From a gamma proteobacterium HdN1 (GTDB lineage: Bacteria; Pseudomonadota; Gammaproteobacteria; Pseudomonadales; Ketobacteraceae), in NCBI GenBank assembly GCA_000198515.1, contig FP929140.1, positions 1,338,527-1,402,526 on the forward strand: a stretch of DNA of 64,000 bases, read 5' to 3'. Each line of letters starts with the position of its first letter. The stretch's first letter is position 1. The notes below the pieces were generated by a model that was not told the origin of the DNA, made no database searches, and worked only from the letters and a program-made list of their open reading frames with translations. Shown here in pieces: positions 16,479-23,701 of this stretch. A program made the translations under genes and the position numbers.

Positions 16479-17695
16479 AAATCGTAGACATTCTAAATTT
16501 TCGCGTACCACTCTCCGGGCAAATTTCCAATGCGGTCGTCAACTTCAGTGAACATGACGTGTCGCTGGTGGCGGTGGTTAGCGACCTTCGGCGCAACGGC
16601 AGACCGCTCGTGGGCTGGGCCTTCAACTCCATTGGTCGCTTTGCCCAGCAGGGGATCATTGAGCAGCGTATCCGGCCACGCATCCTCGCTGCCACTGAGA
16701 AATCCCTGCTGGATTGTGAAGGCAAGGGTTTCGATCCTTCTGCCGTGCGTGCCTGTGCCATGCAAAATGAAAAGCCGGGCGGGCACGGTGACCGCGCCTC
16801 GGCCGTTGCGGCCGTCGAACTTGCCATCTGGGACTTGAACGCAAAAATCCGTGAGGTTCCGGCATGGGTTCTGATTGCTGAACATTTTGGTTGTATAGAA
16901 GCCGGTTGTATAGAAGCCGGTCGTACAGAAACGGTTCGCACAGGAGCCGGTCGTACAGAAGCAACGCGTGCTGCCTCCGTGTATGCAGCTGGTGGATATT
17001 ATTATCCGCCGGGTGTGGGAAAAACGTTGTCGGAAGAACTGAAATCTTATCAGGCGATGGGGTTTGACCGTTTCAAGATCAAAGTCGGGGGGGCACAGCT
17101 GCGTGAGGATCTTGCAAGGATCGACGCAGCCATGAAGATCGCAGGGGATGGAAAAAATCTTTTGGTCGATGCCAACGGCCGTTTCGACTTGCCCGGGGCG
17201 CTGGCCTTTGCAAAAGAAATTGCGCCGTACTCCCTTGGCTGGTTTGAAGAAGCAGGCGATCCGTTGGATTACGCCTTGAACCGGTCGCTGGCAGAACATT
17301 ATGCCGGCCCGATTGCTACGGGAGAGAACCTGTTTTCCTTCGAGGATGTCCGTAACCTGCTCCGATATGGCGGCCAGCGTGCGGGCCGGGATATTTTTCA
17401 GATGGATGCGGGGCTTTCCTACGGGCTTACTGACTATGCACGCATGATTGCTCTGATGGAGCAGCACGGCTTTGATCGTCGGCAGGCCTGGCCACATGGC
17501 GGCCACCTGATCAATCTGCACATCGTGGTTGGATTAGGGCTTGGCGGTTGTGAGGTCTATCCCTGCGTGTTCCAGCCGTTTGGCGGCTATTCCGATGCGT
17601 GCAGAATTGCGAATGGGCAGGTAACGCCGAGTCAGGCGCCGGGGTTCGGCCTAGAAGAAAAGTCCAGTCTGAAACCGTGGCTAGAGAAGGTTTAA
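16475..17695 (+). CDS. Enolase-superfamily (mandelate racemase/muconate lactonizing) enzyme, tartrate-dehydratase-like
   Basis: A 406-residue enolase-superfamily enzyme. Visible elements are the base motif RFKIKVGG (K-x-K), metal ligands in LLVDANGRFD, FEEAGDPLD and ATGENLFSFED, and a C-terminal WPHGGHLINLHI whose His matches D-tartrate dehydratase-type enzymes. The tail (FQPFGGYSD) also resembles that subgroup. It overlaps the previous gene by 4 bp. Residues 139-163 are five tandem 5-residue units encoded by a 15-bp DNA repeat, an unusual insertion between the capping domain and barrel. The substrate is probably a sugar or hydroxy diacid; this is inference. Confidence 0.82.
   Translation: MKIVDILNFRVPLSGQISNAVVNFSEHDVSLVAVVSDLRRNGRPLVGWAFNSIGRFAQQGIIEQRIRPRILAATEKSLLDCEGKGFDPSAVRACAMQNEKPGGHGDRASAVAAVELAIWDLNAKIREVPAWVLIAEHFGCIEAGCIEAGRTETVRTGAGRTEATRAASVYAAGGYYYPPGVGKTLSEELKSYQAMGFDRFKIKVGGAQLREDLARIDAAMKIAGDGKNLLVDANGRFDLPGALAFAKEIAPYSLGWFEEAGDPLDYALNRSLAEHYAGPIATGENLFSFEDVRNLLRYGGQRAGRDIFQMDAGLSYGLTDYARMIALMEQHGFDRRQAWPHGGHLINLHIVVGLGLGGCEVYPCVFQPFGGYSDACRIANGQVTPSQAPGFGLEEKSSLKPWLEKV
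16889..16963 (+). repeat. 15-bp tandem repeat (5 units) inside the enolase-superfamily gene
   Basis: Units at 16889, 16904, 16919, 16934 and 16949; the first two are identical (GGTTGTATAGAAGCC), the others diverged. The reading frame is kept and encodes GCIEA, GCIEA, GRTET, VRTGA, GRTEA. Confidence 0.93.
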
Positions 17696-17859
17696 TGCCT
17701 AAACTCATCGCGAATGCCAAACCTAGCGTCTCAGGCAAGCGTACAGTCTCCGGCAAACGTAGCGTCTCAGGCAAACGTAGCATCTCAGGAGAGCCCAATC
17801 GTTGCGAACGGCGCACAAGCCGCCATACTCATGATAATGTAGTGAGCTTTCGCAGCTGA
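17695..17859 (+). pseudogene. 54-codon chimeric frame ending in the duplicated tail of the coiled-coil protein
   Basis: Begins at an ATG overlapping the preceding stop (TAATG) with MPKLIANAKP. It continues through three SGKR repeats coded by an 18-bp tandem repeat and ends in RCERRTSRHTHDNVVSFRS, the same end as the coiled-coil protein at 11378-12808. Most simply, this is the displaced original or duplicated 3' end of that gene, left when the 5-kb operon was inserted. Retention of an intact frame and stop leaves open a small expressed peptide. Confidence 0.6.
17725..17796 (+). repeat. 18-bp tandem repeat (4 units)
   Basis: AGCGTCTCAGGCAAGCGT-like units at 17725, 17743, 17761 and 17779; the last unit runs into the 63-bp duplicated segment. 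Encodes SVSGKR-type units in the chimeric frame. Confidence 0.92.
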
Positions 17860-17860
17860 T
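17798..17860 (+). repeat. 63-bp direct repeat, right copy
   Basis: Partner of 12747-12809, about 90% identical, ending 52 bp before the nadK start. In the uninterrupted ancestor this position would have been the coiled-coil gene end next to nadK. Confidence 0.92.
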
Positions 17861-17911
17861 CCGTTACCGATAGGTTCTTGTGCCCATCGTGCGGAATGAT
17901 GGGTGCATGTG

Positions 17912-18793
17912 ATGACCGATGAATTCAAAAAGATTGGCCTGATTGGGCGTGAAGATAGCGCGTTAGTAGTGGAGTCGTTGCTGCTGCTAATTGATGTGCT
18001 GGAAGCGCGTAACCTTGAGGTGGTGTTGAGCGCTCCTACGGCAGCCATGTTGCCGCACAGCAGTGGCTATCAGATTGGCTCGCGTGAGGTGATGGGCGAT
18101 GCGTGCGATCTTGTGATTGTGGTGGGCGGAGATGGTTCTCTCTTAGGTGCGGCGCGAAGTTTTGCTCGTCATCGCGTACCTTTGCTTGGGGTCAATCGCG
18201 GTCGTCTGGGTTTTCTTACCGATATTTTGCCCAGCGAGATTGAAGCGCGTATTTTAGATGTGCTGGATGGCCATTATATTCGAGAATCGCGCTTTCTTCT
18301 GGAGGCGCATGTTCGCCGCGCAGGGCGTCCGGTGGGCCAGAATTCTGCGTTAAATGATGTGGTATTTCATTCTGCTGGCGCGGTAAAAATGGTGGAATTC
18401 GAGTTGTTTATCGAAGGCCAGTTTGTCTATCGTCAGCGTTCTGATGGCTTGATTGTTTCGACGCCTACGGGTTCTACTGCTTACGCTCTCTCTGGCGGCG
18501 GGCCGATTATGCACCCGCGCATTGATGCGATTGTGCTGGTGCCGATGTGTCCGCACACTTTGAGTAGTCGTCCTTTGGTGGTGGATGGTAACAGCGAGAT
18601 TAAGCTGGTGGTAGGCGAGTCGAGCTGTTCCAGTATGCTGGTGTCTTGCGATGGCCAGGGGGATATTACCGTTCTGCCGGGTGATGTGATCAGCATCCGA
18701 AAAATGGCCCATAAGCTCACTCTGTTGCATCCGATACAACATGATTTTTACGAGGCATGCCGCTCTAAGCTTGGCTGGAGTGAGGTTTTGTGA
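17912..18793 (+). CDS. nadK: NAD kinase
   Basis: A 293-residue NAD kinase that makes NADP from NAD and ATP in the cytosol. Diagnostic motifs are GGDGSLLGAAR (residues ~73), the ND dyad in ALNDVVFH and the glycine-rich STPTGSTAYALSGGGPI. The ATG at 17912 is used; an in-frame GTG nine bases earlier is possible. It overlaps the following phosphoesterase gene by 4 bp (GTGA), so the two are translationally coupled. Confidence 0.96.
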   Translation: MTDEFKKIGLIGREDSALVVESLLLLIDVLEARNLEVVLSAPTAAMLPHSSGYQIGSREVMGDACDLVIVVGGDGSLLGAARSFARHRVPLLGVNRGRLGFLTDILPSEIEARILDVLDGHYIRESRFLLEAHVRRAGRPVGQNSALNDVVFHSAGAVKMVEFELFIEGQFVYRQRSDGLIVSTPTGSTAYALSGGGPIMHPRIDAIVLVPMCPHTLSSRPLVVDGNSEIKLVVGESSCSSMLVSCDGQGDITVLPGDVISIRKMAHKLTLLHPIQHDFYEACRSKLGWSEVL

Positions 18794-19761
18794 AGGTACC
18801 CGTTGAGGCTGATATTGAAGGCTATGATTTAATTGGCGATGTGCACGGCTGCTATGACATGCTGGTGCGTCTGCTGTTGAAAATGGGTTATCAGTGTGAA
18901 AATGGAGTGTATGCTCATCCTTGTCGAAAAGTGATTTTTCTGGGGGATATTCTCGATCGTGGGCGAGGGATTTTTGACACGGTTCGCTTGGTGCGGGCGA
19001 TGGTGGATTCCGGCAATGCGTGGCTAGTACTTGGTAATCACGAGGTGAATGCGGTGCTTTTTGCTGCGAATGCTTTTTTGGGCGGAAAGCTGCGCGCAAG
19101 GCCGATTCGCCCTCTATTGCAGACGTTAAAGCAGTTTCGTGATCATCAGGAGGAGTGGCGCGATACGATTGAGTGGCTGCGTGGAATGCCTTTGGCTTTG
19201 GAATTTCCGGAGTTTCGTGCGGTGCATGCCTGTTGGGATCAGAATATGATTGCGCGTCTCAATTCACTGAATCCGTCGAGCAATCTTGCAGATGATGCAT
19301 TTTTGCTGTCGGTGTTATTCCGTGAAGGCGAGGCGCACCGAATTTTGGATCGTTTGCTAAAGGGTGTGAATCTACGGCTACCCGACGGGTATAGCATCCG
19401 TGGTGGTGATGGCGTGGAGCGTAGTCGGTTTCGAGCCATTTTCTGGGAAGCGCACCCGACTACTTATGGTGATTTGCTGTTTGTTCCTGATCGTGTTGCC
19501 CCTGAACTGCGCGATTTGGCGTTTCCCGAGCAGGAGCGATCTCTGCTAACCTATTATTCTAAGCATGAAAAACCGCTATTTGTCGGCCATTATTGGCGCC
19601 GTGGGGCCTTCTCGTTATTTGCGCCCAATATCGTGTGCCTTGACTATAGTGCCGTGCGCGGTGGGCGTTTGGTGGCTTACCGAACGGAGCGAGGTGTTGC
19701 TGGGTTAGAGGTTGGACGGATGGTGTCGGTAGGGGCATCGAGTGAACTGAGCGCTTTGTGA
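18790..19761 (+). CDS. PPP-type metallophosphoesterase (serine/threonine phosphatase-like)
   Basis: A 323-residue protein starting with GTG at 18790 inside the nadK stop. It carries the PPP signature blocks GDVHG, GDILDRG and GNHE in the right order (residues ~17, ~55, ~84), with later metal-binding His residues in AVHACWD and VGHYW. Bacterial relatives act as protein phosphatases or diadenosine tetraphosphatases. Coupling to nadK is conserved in Pseudomonas-type genomes, as recalled. The substrate is not determinable here. Confidence 0.88.
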   Translation: MKVPVEADIEGYDLIGDVHGCYDMLVRLLLKMGYQCENGVYAHPCRKVIFLGDILDRGRGIFDTVRLVRAMVDSGNAWLVLGNHEVNAVLFAANAFLGGKLRARPIRPLLQTLKQFRDHQEEWRDTIEWLRGMPLALEFPEFRAVHACWDQNMIARLNSLNPSSNLADDAFLLSVLFREGEAHRILDRLLKGVNLRLPDGYSIRGGDGVERSRFRAIFWEAHPTTYGDLLFVPDRVAPELRDLAFPEQERSLLTYYSKHEKPLFVGHYWRRGAFSLFAPNIVCLDYSAVRGGRLVAYRTERGVAGLEVGRMVSVGASSELSAL

Positions 19762-19792
19762 TATAGACCAATAAAAAAAGCCAGTGCTTTGC

Positions 19793-19840
19793 ATGAGTGT
19801 ACGAGTGTATGAGTGCGTGATTGCGTGAGTGTGGGATCAG
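19793..19840. repeat. Degenerate ~8-bp GAGTGTAC-like repeat
   Basis: GAGTGTAC, GAGTGTAT, GAGTGCGT, GATTGCGT, GAGTGTGG run head to tail between the phosphoesterase and EAL genes. Confidence 0.7.
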
Positions 19841-19877
19841 TTGCGATTTTGGGATCAATGATAGGGGAAGGGCGAGT

Positions 19878-21662
19878 ATGGGATTATCGGGGCGTGTTCT
19901 TGCAGTGCTGATGGTGTTTATGCTGCTGGCGGGAATGCTGCTCTTTTCTTGGCTTTTTTGGGGGGAGGTGGTTGAGAAAACCGAGCAAACCTCGGCGCGC
20001 TTGCTGGAAGATACCATTAAGCTTGCGATCAATGATGCCAGAACCCAGATTGCCCAAGTGCTGACGCTTGAAAGCTTGATGGAGCGTGAGCAGTGGCTGT
20101 CGCATTGTGAGCAGGCGGAGCAAATTGATTTTTGCGCAAGCTGGCCAAAGAGCGCGGAGCCGTCGGGCGCTGAAGGCAAGGTGAGTCGCGGGGTTGTTTT
20201 CGAGCGTAAAAGTGTGATTGCCGCAGATGACAATGGCCGCGTGCTTTTGGATCTGCTGCAAGATCAGCTGCGCGCGCGCGATGGCGATGGGGCTGGCGTT
20301 ATTTATTGGCAGCAGCAGCCGCTCTGGCTTGAGTTCGAACATCGGGACGGAATGGTGTATGGCGTGGGGTTTGTAGTAACGCGCTTACTGGACCGCTGGG
20401 CGGGCAATATGCATCTGGGAATGCACTGGCGCTGGCGGATGCCGGAGGATGTCGCTGTTCCTTGGGGAATGGCGGAGATTAGTTTGCCCGGGCTTTCTGG
20501 TGCGCCGATTAGCGTGTTGGTGAGTTCGTCAACCTTGACTACATCGGTATTGTCTTCGCGTTTGGGGGTAAGTGTGGTCGCGGTGGCGGGGATGTTGGCG
20601 ATTATGGTGTGGTTGCTGTTTTACCGCCCGTTGTGGTCGCGAATGACGCATTTGCTGTATCAGCTTCGCACCATTCTTTCCCAGCGGGATTACAGTAACC
20701 GAATTGCGCTGCCGGGAAAGGATGCTCTTAGCGAGGTTGCGCAGCACTGTAACGGCCTGCTAAGTGCGCTGGAATACAGTCATAATCTCATGGCAAAAAC
20801 CAATCTTGTGACGACGGAGCTTTTGCATAAGCTGGAAGCATCGTCTACGACAACGGTGAGTGGCGTGGCGTCGGATCTGCAGGATGGTGGCGGTGCTTTA
20901 AGTGATTCCGTTGCGTTAGTGACCCAGCTTTCAAGGGCGATTGAGTCCGGCCAGCTCGTTATGCACTACCAGCCGGTGGTTGCGATGGAGAGCGGGAAGG
21001 TGGTGAGTTGGGAGGCGCTCTGTCGCTGGCAGACGGAGGATCGCGGCGTTTTGGCGCCGGTAGAGTTTTTGTCCATAGCGGAGCAGTCTGGGCAGATGCG
21101 GGCGTTGTTACGCTGGGCGCTGACTGCGGTAGCGCGGGACTTGGTACTGTTGCCGCAGGAGGGGCGGCGCGTTTCTATTAACCTGAGCCATTCACAGTTG
21201 GTGGATCGTGAGCTTCTCACGGTGATTGGTGAGGCGATCAAAACAAGCTTGTTGACGCCTGAGCAGCTGGATTTTGAGATTCGGGAAGCGAGTCTGCTGA
21301 AAGATTTTGATACGGTAAATCAGCAGATTGAGGGGTTGCGAGCCTTAGGGGTTGGCGTGACGGTAGACGGCTATGGGTTTGGCGCCCATGCGCTGACGTA
21401 TTTGCAGCGTTGTCCGATTACGCGGCTTAAGCTTTCTCGGGTCTTTTCGGAGCGTATCGCTAGGGAGCGGCGGGAAGTCGCCTTTATCGAAGGAATTTCC
21501 CACTTTGCGGCGGGCTTGGGGGCTTCTGTGGTGGCGATGTTTATCGAGACGGACCATCAGCTGATTGCGCTACGTGGCCGTAAGGGCATTGCCGCACAGG
21601 GGTATGCGCTCGCGTGGCCGATGCCGATCGGCGATGCCCAACACTGGAAAGTCGGCGCTTGA
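19878..21662 (+). CDS. Membrane-anchored EAL-domain protein, probably catalytically inactive (LapD/MoxY-type sensor region)
   Basis: 594 residues. A transmembrane helix at residues 6-28, a ~190-residue periplasmic region, a second helix near 225-250 and a short HAMP-like linker lead to a C-terminal EAL domain (~360-590). The EAL motif itself (WEALCRW) is present. The metal-binding DDFGTG block is changed to VDGYGFG (second Asp lost), and AEGVE near the end reads AMFIE. Such losses usually abolish c-di-GMP phosphodiesterase activity but can leave ligand binding, as in LapD. There is no GGDEF domain. The ATG at 19878 begins the signal-anchor. Confidence 0.82.
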   Translation: MGLSGRVLAVLMVFMLLAGMLLFSWLFWGEVVEKTEQTSARLLEDTIKLAINDARTQIAQVLTLESLMEREQWLSHCEQAEQIDFCASWPKSAEPSGAEGKVSRGVVFERKSVIAADDNGRVLLDLLQDQLRARDGDGAGVIYWQQQPLWLEFEHRDGMVYGVGFVVTRLLDRWAGNMHLGMHWRWRMPEDVAVPWGMAEISLPGLSGAPISVLVSSSTLTTSVLSSRLGVSVVAVAGMLAIMVWLLFYRPLWSRMTHLLYQLRTILSQRDYSNRIALPGKDALSEVAQHCNGLLSALEYSHNLMAKTNLVTTELLHKLEASSTTTVSGVASDLQDGGGALSDSVALVTQLSRAIESGQLVMHYQPVVAMESGKVVSWEALCRWQTEDRGVLAPVEFLSIAEQSGQMRALLRWALTAVARDLVLLPQEGRRVSINLSHSQLVDRELLTVIGEAIKTSLLTPEQLDFEIREASLLKDFDTVNQQIEGLRALGVGVTVDGYGFGAHALTYLQRCPITRLKLSRVFSERIARERREVAFIEGISHFAAGLGASVVAMFIETDHQLIALRGRKGIAAQGYALAWPMPIGDAQHWKVGA

Positions 21663-21690
21663 GTGCTTGGTGGGGCCGGCTTCTTGGTGC

Positions 21691-21788
21691 GGAAGAGCTT
21701 CTCTTGATGTGGGAGAGCTTCTCTTGATGTGGGAGAGCTTCTCTTGATGTGGGAGAGCTTCTCTTGATGTGGGAGAGTTTCTTGGAAT
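21691..21788. repeat. 20-bp tandem repeat (4 units plus partial)
   Basis: GGAGAGCTTCTCTTGATGTG repeats with a 20-bp period at 21691 (one mismatch), 21711, 21731 and 21751, plus a diverged partial unit at 21771. Each unit contains the small dyad GAGAGCTTCTC. It lies just after the EAL gene stop. Confidence 0.95.
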
Positions 21789-21896
21789 GAACGGCTTTAC
21801 TCGGACAATCGTTCGGCACTCGGTAATGGTATACTGAGTGATTCCCTTATCTAGGGCCTATGCGGGCTTGCCTATCCTAATTTTGAGAGGTTGAAC

Positions 21897-22169
21897 GTGC
21901 AGTTTGATGAAATGATTGCGTCTATTACTCCCGAAGCCTATCAAAACTTGCTGCGTGCCATTGAAACGGGGCGTTGGCCAGACGGCCGCCTCGTTACGGA
22001 AAGCCAGCGTGAGCACTGCATGACTGCAGTAATTGCGTGGGGGGAGAAAAATCTGCCTGAAGAGGAGCGAGTTGGCTATCTTCCTGGGAAATGTGCGTCA
22101 GGAAATGGTGCCAAGAAGGATTCTGAACCCGTTTCGGCAAAGAATGCGGTGAACTATTTTAACGGTTAG
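21897..22169 (+). CDS. yeaC: DUF1315 (YeaC) family protein
   Basis: A 90-residue small protein with the DUF1315 pattern ITPEAYQNLLRAIETGRWPDG, then TESQREHCMTAVIAW. The GTG at 21897 is preferred because GAGAGG lies six bases upstream; a TTG at 21891 and an ATG at 21909 are alternatives. Family members are conserved next to pepN/nadK in Pseudomonas-like genomes; function unknown. Confidence 0.85.
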   Translation: MQFDEMIASITPEAYQNLLRAIETGRWPDGRLVTESQREHCMTAVIAWGEKNLPEEERVGYLPGKCASGNGAKKDSEPVSAKNAVNYFNG

Positions 22170-22200
22170 ATTGTTTTAGCGACGAGAGATTTGGTGGTCA

Positions 22201-23550
22201 TTAAAGTGAGATTCTGCCGCAGTTGCTGAATGGGCGTGGCTGGTAGTGCGGGTCTTTCTGCCATTTTTGCAGTTCTTGCGACCACGGGTGGCTATGCACA
22301 ATCCATTGATAACTTGCTCGGTATTGAAAGCCGTATTGCAAGGCGCCAGATACCAGAAGCCAAAGCACGAGGAGCCTAGCAGCGAGCCGAGTGTGGCGGT
22401 TCGTTGTGGCACTCTGACGATTGCTCGCGTGCATAAGCAACTGATGCAGAGACAATTCGTGTAGAAACAGTTCGTGTAGAAACAGTCCGAGCAATACGCC
22501 AGGCACATAGTAATAGCGCAGTTCGCCAACGCCGAGCGTGAACTGGCTTGGATCGCCGCTCATTCCCGTCATTATATTGCCAAGCGTAATGCCGCCAAAA
22601 GCCAGTGCGAGCATTGTGAGAGAAATTGGCCATAGAAGGCGCTTGCAGCTTCTTACTATCCCAAACCCCAGAAGAAGAGCAAGAAAAATCCCTAGGGTCG
22701 TGGCAATCATGCCGGTTACTTCTGTCTGAAGAAGGTGTGCCAAGGGACTACCGATTTGCTGCGCAAATCCGATCCCGCCGAGCAGTGAGGCGAGGAATTT
22801 TGCGTAGAACGATACGATAAATACCTTCGCTAAATCGTTATGGAATCGTCCGACTTTATAGTGCTCTGGATATTCCGCAGAAAGATCGAATCCTGTGATC
22901 GCTGCTTGCAGTATAAATATCGCTACCAGGCTTGCGAGCATCGCGCGGGTGAACAGGCTCTTTGGCTGAAGCCATAGGCGAAATGCTAGAGCGGGCAGCA
23001 AAAATGAGGCCGATGGGCTGCTGAGCCCCGCAATGATTAGTAGAAAAATTGCGATGCCTTTTTGCCGGCGCGTATCAGGGTTGCTGGCGATGATGAATGC
23101 GGCAGTGATCGCCCAATAGAAGTGGGTAAAATTGGCGAATAACTTTCCGTGCCCAGTCGGGATCAGAAAAACTAGTAAAATCAGTAAGATGCGTGACGAT
23201 GGCCGCGCCAATGGCCCCCACTGGCTGCATCCCACACCGATAAGAATAGCGAGCGCAAGCAAGCTGAAGGCGTAGCAGATGCTCGGTGAATATTCCAATG
23301 GTGCGAGGCTGGCGGCAGCAACGCTGAGGTTGGCCCAGAAAGAAAGATAGCCGAGCTGCGGCGTGATTAGCGTTTGCCAGAAACTGTGCTGGCGGGCATA
23401 CGCAAAGTAGACGGTGCCGTCTTCGCAGATGAAACTGGGTGCAGCCATAAAGGCTGGACTGATGGCGATCAGCAATACGAATGCGAGTAGGTAGGGGGCG
23501 AGGCGTAGCGCGGAGTGCCAATGTGTGTGGGCAGAGTGGTCGGCGTTCAT
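22201..23550 (-). CDS. Multi-pass membrane protein of unknown function
   Basis: 449 residues with about ten hydrophobic segments. It starts with a Met-Asn-Ala-Asp-His leader followed by a first helix (LAPYLLAFVLLIAISPAF). The layout is similar to O-antigen polymerase or glycosyltransferase (GT-C) type membrane proteins, but no catalytic motif is evident. A loop late in the protein contains LFLHELFLHELSLHQL, coded by a 15-bp tandem repeat. It is convergent with yeaC and divergent from pepN. Confidence 0.65.
   Translation of the reverse strand: MNADHSAHTHWHSALRLAPYLLAFVLLIAISPAFMAAPSFICEDGTVYFAYARQHSFWQTLITPQLGYLSFWANLSVAAASLAPLEYSPSICYAFSLLALAILIGVGCSQWGPLARPSSRILLILLVFLIPTGHGKLFANFTHFYWAITAAFIIASNPDTRRQKGIAIFLLIIAGLSSPSASFLLPALAFRLWLQPKSLFTRAMLASLVAIFILQAAITGFDLSAEYPEHYKVGRFHNDLAKVFIVSFYAKFLASLLGGIGFAQQIGSPLAHLLQTEVTGMIATTLGIFLALLLGFGIVRSCKRLLWPISLTMLALAFGGITLGNIMTGMSGDPSQFTLGVGELRYYYVPGVLLGLFLHELFLHELSLHQLLMHASNRQSATTNRHTRLAARLLVLWLLVSGALQYGFQYRASYQWIVHSHPWSQELQKWQKDPHYQPRPFSNCGRISL
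22452..22481. repeat. 15-bp tandem duplication within the membrane-protein gene
   Basis: ACAATTCGTGTAGAA and ACAGTTCGTGTAGAA stand head to tail, followed by a diverged third unit. On the coding strand they give the LFLHE repeats. Confidence 0.85.
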
Positions 23551-23701
23551 TCGTGTTTTCTTATAAGGGAGAGCGCCTTCGGGGCTTGGCTGGCAGGGGT
23601 ACGCTATACTGCCAGTCTATTTGGCTAAGGTAGCAGCCTTGCGCCAGTCGGAGTAGCATGTGGGTTGCTTTTGTTCGATCTAGAGGCTATCGGAATTTGT
23701 C

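Noticed and set aside
12747-17860. Insertion sequence or composite transposon
   Set aside because: No transposase and no terminal inverted repeats at the 63-bp direct repeats; the repeats belong to a gene end instead.
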